Positions 1-9,622 of a DNA stretch of 64,000 nt are shown piece after piece. The stretch's first letter is position 1. Every line of letters starts with the position of its first letter. Made by a program: the position numbers and the translations under genes. Location of the stretch: NCBI GenBank assembly GCA_034008185.1, contig CM067084.1, forward strand, positions 41,615,099 to 41,679,098, in the 5' to 3' direction. Source of the stretch: Gorsachius magnificus. Taxonomy: Eukaryota > Chordata > Aves > Pelecaniformes > Ardeidae. The notes beneath the pieces are model-generated. The model ran no database searches. It had not been told where the DNA came from and saw only the letters and a list, made by a program, of their open reading frames with translations.

Positions 1-413
1 CCTCTAACTCCCCCTCCCTTGACCTCTTTCAAGTGATAATCACCTGTGACAATGGTGATAGATATGTCTGGCCCTGAGGGATGCACCCACTGGATGTGGG
101 GGAGACAGATAACAATTCCATAGCCAAGGGCTATTGTGCAATGCACCCACCTAAACCCAGTGAATGAACTAAAATCTGTGCTTGGTGTGCAAATATGACT
201 GTGAGCCACTCATCTGACCCCCATCAACAATGAGCAGCCCAAGAGCCCTCTGAGCTCTCCTGCACGGCAGCGGGCTGCACGCCAGGATCTCCCCTTGAGC
301 AGGGACGCCTCTCAAGGTCGAGTGATTCCTTACCACAACAGATTCTTGGTAAGTGGCTGACAGCATGCTAACTTTGAAATCTTAGCTAAGCGACACAAAG
401 GATTGATTATGCA

Positions 414-420
414 TATATAA
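414..420 (+). promoter_or_regulatory. TATA box of the LTR at 1-713
   Basis: TATATAA lies about 255 bases before the AATAAA signal, as expected for the U3/R part of an LTR. Whether it is active is unknown. Confidence 0.5.
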
Positions 421-674
421 TCCTTTAGACATAAACCATTGACCAAGTCTGGGACTAGGATTGGATCCAGCCGCACCTAGACTCCTCTCTGAGGAAGGAG
501 TTTAGAAAGCAAGGGGATCTTTTCTGAACCTCATGACTCAACGGGAGGGTCTCCCTGACAGTTTTGTTTGACCCTGTCCTCTATGCAGTAAATAACAAAG
601 TGTACCTTGCCATCAAATCTTATAAACTATTGTCACATTTACCACTGAACTTTGTTAATTCACTCTTTTACACC

Positions 675-680
675 AATAAA
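675..680 (+). terminator. LTR polyadenylation signal AATAAA
   Basis: The canonical hexamer lies 33 bases before the CA terminus of the LTR, the normal place for an R/U5 processing signal. Confidence 0.5.
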
Positions 681-713
681 CTATATTATTTTTGTCTCAC
701 TCTATCTGCAACA

Positions 714-1230
714 CTGGTCCTCACAGGAGATGCCTTCCAGCCCTTTCACCAGCTTTGTTCGCCTCCTCTGGATGCATTCAAGGACCTTCACATCCTTCTT
801 AAATTGTGGGGCCCAGAACTGCACACAGAACTCGAGGTGAGGCCACACCAACGCTGACTACAGCGGGATGATCCCCTCTGGTGACCGGCTGTCTGTGCTG
901 TGTTTGATGCACCCAGGATGGGGTTTGCCCTCCTGGCTGCCAGGGCTCACTGCTGGCTCATACTGAGCCTGCTGCCAACCAGCAGCCCCAGATCCCTTTC
1001 TGCAGGGCTGCTCTCCAGCCACTCCTCTCCTCATTTATACTTGTGCCTGACATTACTCTGTTGTAGGTGCAGGATCCAGCATTTTGACTTGTTAAATTTA
1101 ATCCCATTGATCATAGCCCCATGCTCCAATCTGTCTAGATCCCTCTGCAAGGCCTCCTGTCCCTCAAGAGAGTTAACAGCACCTCCCAGTTTGGTATCAT
1201 CGGCAAACTTGCTGAAGTCCATTGACACTT
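714..1230 (-). mobile_element. CR1 LINE fragment, ORF2 reverse transcriptase to C-terminal part
   Basis: Read on the minus strand this is the second half of a CR1 ORF2. An open stretch at 1031-1228 carries the polymerase active-site block FADDTKLGG followed by LEGQEALQRDLDRLE and FNKSKCWILHL, all typical of the CR1 reverse transcriptase. Further along (lower coordinates) broken frames match WLESSPAERDLG, the LYSALV.PHLE block and the FWAPQ block. Frame disruptions and in-frame stops show it is dead. The 5' side (about 1230) is an abrupt end, as in 5'-truncated LINE insertions. The 3' side is cut at the LTR edge at 713, so the LTR appears to have landed inside an older CR1 copy. The rest of the CR1 3' end is not seen here. 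Confidence 0.9.
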
Positions 1231-2636
1231 GCAGACAGCTTATAGCTTTTTTTCTCAGTCATTATGTTCAGCTAGTCCTTGCAAGGGAATGATGGCAAGG
1301 CCTGCTGTTATCACTAGGAACATAGCGTCAGTTCTAATATCACAGGCTAAACTATATTCCAAGTAGCGGTGAGGAAGATTGCTGTGTGCTGCATTTTTAT
1401 TACAGAATCTGTATCATTGTAATGTATACATAAGGGCTTCCTGTGCCCTTCAATTGATCAAGCTATGACATATGGAACTGTTGAAATAATTATGAATTGA
1501 GGATACAAGTATAAAGATCCTCCAGAATTGACTACAATTCTGTAATGCATAATTAAAATGTTCATGTCAGCAAATACCATTGATTGCACTTGATAGTGTA
1601 TTATGCTACTGTTCCATTGAACTGGCAGAGATACTTGCAAAAAATGGCTAGGTTTTTAATAGAAAGGGACTGGAAATTTATTTCATATTCTTACTTTGTC
1701 TCTTTACATATAATGTGACTTTATACATCTATTCTTTAAGGGTAAACATTAACACCAAGGACAGTTCTGAAGAACATATAATAAGTATAAATAAAACAAT
1801 TGTTTAAAACTTCCTTGGCTTTATAAATGTGATCAGTCAGAAGAAAGTGAATCATCTCATTGTATCTTGAGTGGCAAATAACATTCCTTGCAATAATGCT
1901 TACAACTGGATAGTCACCAACCATCCCTGGCTACATGATAAATCAAAGCACGGATTATTTTTTTTCCATAGCCCTAGAGGATATAATGCTTAGGACTCAA
2001 TTTTGCCTTAGACAAATTTGAAACAGCATAGTGTAACACTGACTTTATTAAAGCTATTCTTGATTCATGTCATGCTGTGATCATAACCAGATTTAAATTC
2101 TTTAATGGTACGGTTAAAGAGTCTTTGAATATATCCCTTCTAGTTTCCTCAACTTCTTTGATTCTCTGAGTCTGACATGTTAAGTATGATTTTCTGCTTT
2201 GCTCTAATGCTGCTCCTGCTGAAATCAGCAATGGCCCAGTATTCATATACTCAGTATCTAGAAATCTATTAATTCCTTTCTTCTAGGTTGGTAATGATAT
2301 TAACATGTTTTCCTTCTGGGGCAATGTAATTAAAGTCTAAGTTTAATTCCACATCTCTTTCCTCGAAATGGGTTTATTAGCTGTGGAAGATATGGGGGCT
2401 TAAAATAACACTTAAAATAATGGAAGGTTATGCAAATTTGCACTTCATTCAAATTAAGAAGGGAAACCAAAGTTGAGTTTGATTCAAACATTCTTTTTTT
2501 TACTTTAAAAAAATGTTCTAAATATTTTTTTCCTAAACATGAAGGAATGCAGCAAGAGCCATTGCCTCTTCAGCATTTCATGCTGGTTTTCAATACAGAG
2601 TGAGGTGAGCAGGTCTGTCTTCAAGTTTTCTTGAAG
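1231..2636. other. Non-coding, AT-rich unique DNA
   Basis: No open frame above about 65 codons and no recognisable repeat or RNA gene. Ordinary A/T-rich sequence between the CR1 fragment and the solo LTR. Confidence 0.6.
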
Positions 2637-2641
2637 CAAGG
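2637..2641 (+). repeat. Target-site duplication, left copy (CAAGG)
   Basis: CAAGG immediately before the LTR start is repeated exactly at 3229-3233 immediately after its end. Confidence 0.9.
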
Positions 2642-2931
2642 TGTCCTGGTTTCGGCTGGGATAGTTAATTTGCTTCATAGTAGCTAGCATAGTGCTGTGT
2701 TTTGGATTTAGTACCAGAAGAATGTTGATAACACACTGATGTTTTTAGTTGTTGCCAAGTAGTGCTCAGACTACTCAAGGACTTTTTGAGCTTCTCCTGC
2801 TCGGCCAGGTGCTTAACAAGCTGGGAGTACAGCACAGCTAGGACAGCTAACCCAAACTGTCCAAAGAGCTATTCCATACCATATAACGTCATGCTCGGGG
2901 GGGGTTAGTCGGTCGGTCGGTCATGGGCAGA

Positions 2932-2991
2932 GTGATCGCAGCTCGGGCTGTGTGATCGTGGCTCGGGGGGAGTGATCGCGGCTCGGGACGG
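2932..2991 (+). repeat. Three exact-length 20-bp tandem units inside the LTR
   Basis: Units start at 2932, 2952 and 2972. Each begins GTGATCG and contains GCTCGGG at the same offset, with variation mainly in the last four bases. It is GC- and CpG-rich, unlike the surrounding DNA. Confidence 0.9.
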
Positions 2992-3090
2992 GCTGAGCAT
3001 CAGTCAGCGGGTGGTGAGCAATTGCATTGTGCATCACTTGTTTTATATATATTCTGTATATTATTATTATTATTGTTATTCTTCTCTCTT

Positions 3091-3096
3091 ATTAAA
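3091..3096 (+). terminator. LTR polyadenylation signal ATTAAA
   Basis: ATTAAACTGTCTC here corresponds to the ATTAAACTGTTTT block on the minus strand of the LTR at 53909-54474, so it is a conserved family feature. Confidence 0.55.
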
Positions 3097-3228
3097 CTGT
3101 CTCTATCTCAACCCACGGGTCTTATTTTTTTTCTTTTCCCCGATTCTCTCCCCCATTCCACTGAGGGAGGGGGGGAGTGAGTGAGCGACTGTGTGGTGCT
3201 TAGTTGCCAGCCGGGTTAAACCATGACA

Positions 3229-3233
3229 CAAGG
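3229..3233 (+). repeat. Target-site duplication, right copy (CAAGG)
   Basis: Exact copy of 2637-2641. Confidence 0.9.
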
Positions 3234-3881
3234 TAAGGCAAGAGCAGAAAAAGGAGCAGGAAAGAGTGTTTCCAGTGGTTGCACCAAAATCACCTTGCCA
3301 TTCCCTACTCCCTTTGTTATTGAGATAAACACCTGCAAATCCCAATAGTCAGCCTTCTGCCTTTGCTATTTAGCTCCGGGAAACTTCTTACTCACAAGGC
3401 GCAGTATTGCCCTCCCCATCTGATGTTGGTATAGTGGGCAATTAGCTGTTGATTCAATCAGTCTTGAATGCCAAGCTGGGAATGACGTGCCAATTTTGAT
3501 ACCATTTAACTCAATGTTGAATGCTATCTAACTCAACCGATGACTTTTCAAAAATTTTTAATTAATTAGCTCTTCTTGACTACTGAGATGAGTCCTTTCT
3601 CTGACCTCTGATCTTTTCTGTTTGCTTTAGGGACTATGTGTGATTTTCCATATAGCACGCAAATATTGACCCTCAAAACAGTAGAATTTAAAAGTACTCA
3701 GTTGAGCTTAACAAACCAGTGCCTTCAAAAAGGTGTACAATACTTTTCAAGAGGGTATTTCTACACCAGCCTTTATTTACACCATAGTCTAGACACAGTC
3801 CAGCTTCTAAAGGTACTTAGGCAAAATTTCTAAGTCACTAAAAATATAGGCAGATGTTTAGTGTAATTTGCAGAAGTAGCC

Positions 3882-3928
3882 ATGATTCAGATCAAGTTTC
3901 TGTTACCTTAATGATTCAGATCAAGTTT
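3882..3928 (+). repeat. 18-bp direct repeat, 29-bp period
   Basis: ATGATTCAGATCAAGTTT occurs at 3882-3899 and again at 3911-3928, identical over 18 bases. Confidence 0.9.
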
Positions 3929-6605
3929 TTTTCTGCATGAGATTCATATTTGCCAGTTCCTTATGATTCTAAAAGGAAATTGAAATAGCGCAAGGACATG
4001 AAACTCCACTCAGTGATGCATTCATGATATCTGTGACTAGGCAGTGCTCTCAAACATTCCCTGCAAGAAACAATTACAGATACTGAAATCTTTAAATGCT
4101 TTCTAACGGTATGGAACAAAAATGTCTAGAGAAACATCACATGCTAATTTATATACAATGGAAAAGGAAAAGAAAATGGGTTTTCTAAAACTAAACATTT
4201 AATGAACTAATTCAAACCATAACTTATATAAATGCAGTATTCCCACCAAAAAAAAACCCCCCCAAACCTGAAGGAAGCCATGTGAAAACAATAAAATAAT
4301 GGTATAGAATAAAGTTGATATGTTTTTGAACTCAATGTTTTGAGGTTTTTTGTCAATCCAGGTTGATATACCAGAGCACCTCTTCAGAGATAGTATAAAA
4401 ATTTGAGTGTAACTTCAGAATTATTTTTTTCTTCTTTTCTATTTAACAACAAACTGGATAGAAAAGACCTTAACAAAACCTTTTGCACAAAAACTTTATC
4501 TGCCATCAGCAAATTTAACATGATTAAATAAAAAATCGAGGAGAAGTTCTATTCTTGGGTGAAAAATTACTGATAACACAGTTATTCCTCCATGTATTGT
4601 AAGCAGAGTAAGCAAGCATGAAAGATAGGACTGATTATTAGCACGAAATAAAAAGGTAACCGGCCTAGTTATGGGAAATGCGACATGGATGTTATGTAAA
4701 ACATTTTTAGTACACCATTAGTATTACTGACAGATCACACTGGATTTCCCTCACTTACTGTAGTTGTTATATAATAAAAACTTGTCTATGTCCATCAGAA
4801 ATCCTGACAGTAGCAGGCAACAGTGCCAGGCTGGTGGGGAGAAAACATGGGAAAGATCTGTGTGCGTCAAGGGTATGAAGCTACCATGGGTTTGGGATTA
4901 GTTTGGGTCAGGAAAAACAATAGCAGTGTGGAGATGTTCCCCAAAGGATCCTCTGCAGTCAACAAACATATTTCAGTGGGAGAAACCACAGCCAGGAAGG
5001 AAGGACTCATCACCCTGTGTCCAAAAGCTCTGGAAATACAGGAAAAAAAACTTCCAGGGAATTTTCCAGAGCATTCTTGACTTAGTTGATAGAAATTCAT
5101 AATGAGAAGCATTCCAGAATTACATCTCATGCAACTGTATAAATGTATGGAAAATAGTGTAAACCTGGTAGCATACATCTGGCCATTTCCTATCCCTCTG
5201 GCTATGCTCACTGTGCTGTGATGAGAACAAGGGTTAATAAATGTTTTCTTTTACCCTCCTCCCAGTTGCAAATGAATGCAAGATCAATGGTACCATTACT
5301 GGTCTTTTTTCTGCATCAGTGTATTTCTGACAATGTGCACTATGAGCATAAGAGAATGATTTGACCTCTTTATTGTAGTGGGATGTGGCAATTAATTTTT
5401 TATTGAAATTTCAATTATCTTTTCTGTTCCTATAATGTTTTACCTAAATCCTCTTTTTAAGTTCTCACTGAGGTTACCAGAAAAGATCATCTAAGCATGA
5501 CTGTGTTAAAAGGTAGAGGTAAAGAAAACAAATTATTTCTATTGTGTACAAAATTGAGGTCACTTTAAGTTAACTGAATCAGATTCCTTGAAGAGATGAA
5601 GACTTTCCACATCATGAAGAATCATTCAGAGAATTCTAATTGAAAAAAGAAAGATGCTAGCGTCTTATAAAAAGAAAAAGATACCAAGATTAGTACAACT
5701 GAGCAAGAAAACCTGAAACAGATTTTACAGACTGTTGCCTTTATAACCCTTATAAAAGAAGAACTGCCAAATGAAAAACAATGGAGAAAACGCTGCAGAT
5801 CACAATTTTATATTAAGCTAACATCCTGGACCAACTAAAGAACAAAGGAATTAGGTCTTATGCATCTGAAACAAATGTTAATAGAAATGTTAATAAAGAA
5901 AAAGACAGCACTTGACACCAAATTTAAAAATGTTGTTCACAGAGACAGTTTTAAATTTCATTTGGCAGTGACTACTACTGCTAAGATTAAGATGATTTTT
6001 TTTCTTGGAAAACTTTATTTTTTGTTACATGTGACTTCCTGAAAAACATAGTAGTTAACTGAAATGTTATATTATTAATGAAAAATTAGAACACTGTTTT
6101 TCCATTATTTAGCCTGCATCATGCAGAAGATATTTTGTACTGAGCAATGAAGCTACTCTGAGGAAATGTATAAATGTTAAATATAGGGAATCTGAAGTTC
6201 ATTAGCCTTGTATTGTGTAAGTGCTAAACCAGCATTTACATTTAAAATTGTCTTTACTCAATACCAAAAGCTGACTATGTTCAAAAATATAACTATATTG
6301 CAAGGTCCTCTTTTTTTTCTGTGAAAATTTATGTCATTTGCCAAATTTGGTATCTGGGATGTGAATGCATTTAAGTAAGAGATGTTCATAAATTACATAC
6401 TGGTAATTTCCATAATAAAGCTACTGTTCTAGCTAAGAAGCCAATAAGCCCATTTTCACAATGATAATGCCAATATAACTCATAGGGCATTTACCTCTGT
6501 CCAGGAAAGGAAGAATAGATAGATGGGTGCCTGTGCATGGGTGTATGTTTCAGTAAAGTGTTTATCAACTATTTCAGTGGTATTGAGTTCCTTTCATGAA
6601 GTGCA

Positions 6606-6628
6606 GGGAGGGTTTGGGGGGGGTGGGG
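6606..6628 (+). promoter_or_regulatory. Candidate G-quadruplex motif
   Basis: The order is GGG-A-GGG-TTT-G8-T-GGGG, four G-runs with loops of 1-3 bases, which satisfies the standard G3+N1-7 rule. Function unknown. Confidence 0.6.
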
Positions 6629-9591
6629 AAGAGGAGTTGTGGCCTATTCCATACTGAAAGGAGGCTTTTAGAAGACATGACAGGAAGAAATTAATGTAAG
6701 TTTAGGGATTCAGTGTATATCCTCTGATTTGCAAGAACACCAGCCTGGTTGAAATTCACAGTCAATACAAACGAACGCAAGTCCTCTGAATCAGATGGCA
6801 TCCTGTCAGCCGCACAGGTGCGTGGTTTGTACTTCCTGCATTTCCAGTCAGGGATAGCAGTGTTGCACGATGGATAAAATTCCTCTGTGTGTTTTGAAAC
6901 AAAAATCTGTACCTCCAGAAAAAGATGTATTTTCTTGAGCTCTTATGTAGCCTATAGGGAGATTACAGAGAGAGGAAAAATGTCAGCTAACTCCACCTGT
7001 AATCAAAGCTGGTTGCCATAGTAACGGCACCTTGTTTTTGTGTTAATGGGGGTCAAACTCCAGCGTAGTCCCCAGCTATCTCTTTTTTACTGTCTCACAG
7101 AGCTACTGTCTTAAACTTTGCAGATGCACAGTTGGTAATTTGAGTCCATTTTTACTCTTTTTTGGTTTTAGCCTTCTAAAAGAAAACACCTCAAAGCACA
7201 TCAGTCTTACCGCTGCAGATCCATACATGAACAGCTCAGGAAAATTAATAATTCCTTTAAAATAACATCACACGCATGCATTTTTTCACCTGTCTTTACA
7301 CACCTGGAAGTAGTTAAAATCCAAGATCTTCCAATGACAAAAGACTGATACAAGCATAAGGACAGTTTTCTCTCTTCTTCTTGTTCTCCTTTAAGCATGT
7401 GTCTTAAAATCTTTTCTATTTAAAGTTAGTCTTTAAAGGAACACAACAAATCTTTCCTTCTGGGACAGTGGAGGAATGGTTTGTAGAAGGAGGGCCTACA
7501 TTGCTAAGGGCTTACCCTAAAATTGTGCCTTGCTCTCAGGTTACCTAAGGCTGTTACTCTAAAACTTTTAACCATTTAATTTCCTAACTTCTGAATGTTG
7601 TATTCTTAGTATCTTAGGAAAGTAGATATTGAGTTCATTATTTTATGGTGGCAGTTTTGTCTCCCTTTTTGAGAATGAAGGTGAACACAGTTTTTTCTTA
7701 AAGTTGCAAAAATGCATTGCTCTCACAAATTGCTCTCATAGTATTTCAACACAACAAAACAGGCCGTCACCCATCCAAGGACTGGGTAACATGCAAATGA
7801 ATACATCAATCAAGTTGCTGCCAGATCTACAGGTAAAGCAGTGATATAAAGAAGCTTTAGGTAACAAAAAAATATATATCTTGAAATATTTTTCCAGGTG
7901 TCTTCAAAATAGCTGAATGCAATAAAGTCCAGTAAGTAAAACAATGATAGTAAGTTGTTAATGAAATGTATTCTTCACATCTTTTGCATGTTTGGATTCT
8001 CCCTCAGGGTTATGGGCAGCGTATCTAGAATATAAACATTGAAAAAATAAGTTGCCTTTTAAGTAAATTCAAGGTTCACTGGGGAAGCCATAGGTCCGGA
8101 CTATGCATATCAAGTAAAGTGTTAAGAAAAAATACCTAGTTGTTTTGAGATTGATTAACAAAATGTGTTCCTGTTTATTTTTGCGTGAAGCACCTGACGC
8201 TTTACGGTTAAATCTGAAGCTCATTCTTCTTTACAGGGAATCAATAAACTCTGTAACTGAATGCAGCAGATTTTTGACCTTAATCGTTTCTAGCTAAAAA
8301 TACTACCGCATCCTTTCTCTTTTGTTGGTCTGATGAATGAAGAGTATTTTGTCCAGTGAAGAGCCTGAAACAAAACTCACTGGAATTAACAGGAACCTCC
8401 CTGTTGACTTCAGTGATCTTTGAACTGATCTAAGGTTAGTTTCAAATCACACAACTGAATTTCAGCAAAGAAAATCATATAGCATGGATTCAAATGTATG
8501 GGTGATGAACAAGCCTATGGGTTTTCTACATGATAAAGAGCCTGCATAATAATATAAAAATATTAAAAGCTCAAAATCATTATCCACAAAAAAATACATA
8601 GAACCTAAACCAAGAAAATCTGTGAGCATTTAGGGGAAGATGAAAGAGTTGCTGTGGTTGACATCTCTGAGTTGTTTTCAAGTGCAGTGTGTGTATCCTG
8701 GACAAAATACCCCACTAGTGTGAAGAAATACATCATAGGAGAAAGAGACAATGTTGCAGTGGAAAAATGAATAAACAGTTACCCTAAAAGTAAATATAAC
8801 TTCTATTAATTGTAAAAAAAAGAGACGTACAAGCTTATGAGATACCAGAAACTGAAGGCAGGAAAAGAAAACCTACAGGCGATCAAGAATAAGAAATTCA
8901 GGCCTTACTGTGATTAAACTACTAGCATTTTTGTTATGAACTTGTTCTTTAGCTTAAATACATAATATTCTCTGAATATTTTCTCCTAAGATGTTACTCC
9001 TTGATGTTATCTTGTGAGAGTGAACATGTGAAATTAATTTTGAATCCTTCTCCAAAATGCTTCTATTCCCCTGATTATGGATTTTTTTTCCCTCAAATTT
9101 TGCATTTCCTGAGTATAAGTAGAACAATTATGCTTGATTTTAGCATTCTACTCTTTAATAGTCAAAGTGAAACTATGGTTTCCTTTGGTGTCCTTCAGGT
9201 GTTTTCTGCAGAAAACACATACTGCATGTCTTTTCTTAAACAAAGGTCTATGGTTATTTTGCTAGTATAGGCTTAGCTGTAGTCTCCAGCTAGTCCATTG
9301 GATTTGGAGTAATAATAACTTATGGTTTGCCCCTGTGTGCAGGTCAAGTAGGAGAAACTCCAGGCCTTTGCAAATTACTGGAATTATTCACATGTGTGTT
9401 GTTTTTAATTCTTTGAAATTAGGTCATTTTGCTATTCTCTCACATCGCTAGCATGTCTGACAAGTGATACTGTGTTTCGCTGTAGTTTTAGTGAACAGAT
9501 TGTCCACTGAGGAATCTTAAGAATGCTATGAAAGGAGATAGTGTTTTCTGAGGTTATTTTTTGCATAGTATATGCTAGGATGCCAGTGTGA

Positions 9592-9622
9592 TTTTTTTTT
9601 TATTTTTATTTTTATTTTTTTT
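9592..9622 (+). repeat. (TTTTA)n low-complexity tract
   Basis: T-runs broken by single A residues; an imperfect pentanucleotide microsatellite. Confidence 0.8.

Larger units (their letters stand above)
1..713 (+). mobile_element. Endogenous retrovirus LTR, plus orientation, left edge uncertain
   Basis: This looks like an LTR because it has an ordered promoter and 3'-processing layout: a TATATAA box at 414-420, an AATAAA signal at 675-680, and a CA end (CTGCAACA) at 713, after which the sequence switches abruptly to antisense CR1. The left end is not settled. One candidate start is TGTGGGGGAGAC at 95, giving a 619-bp LTR flanked by CTGGA (90-94) and CTGGT (714-718), a 4-of-5 match to a 5-bp target duplication. 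Against this, ATGCACCCAC occurs at both 81-90 and 141-150, which suggests that bases left of 95 may also belong to the element, and bases 1-94 do not look like the CR1 continuation that a clean insertion would leave. No retroviral protein is visible. It could be a solo LTR or the 3' LTR of an element extending off the window. Confidence 0.68.
2642..3228 (+). mobile_element. Solo LTR, TGTCCTGG-type avian ERV (probably ERVL class), 587 bp
   Basis: The element begins TGTCCTGGTTTCGGCTGGG and ends GGGTTAAACCATGACA, so it has TG...CA termini, and it is bracketed by a perfect 5-bp duplication (CAAGG). A 5-bp duplication fits the ERVL-like class. No internal retroviral region is present, so it is a solo LTR left by recombination between two LTRs. 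The U5 end contains a polypyrimidine stretch and a G-rich run (3162-3181), shared with the LTR at 53909-54474. An ATTAAA signal sits at 3091-3096 after a (TTA)n stretch. The usual TATA segment after the CGTCATGCTC block seems to be missing (see findings), and a GC-rich 20-bp tandem array lies at 2932-2991. I know this family from neoavian genomes; its exact database name is not asserted. Confidence 0.93.

Noticed and set aside
900..1292. 130-codon plus-strand frame
   Set aside because: It is the antisense of the CR1 ORF2 fragment, which explains its openness.
3103..3345. 80-codon minus frame
   Set aside because: It overlaps the U5 end of the solo LTR in antisense and has no independent support.
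8330..8430. Old amniote dispersed repeat containing TTGACTTCAGTG
   Set aside because: The resemblance rests on about a dozen bases and borders cannot be drawn.
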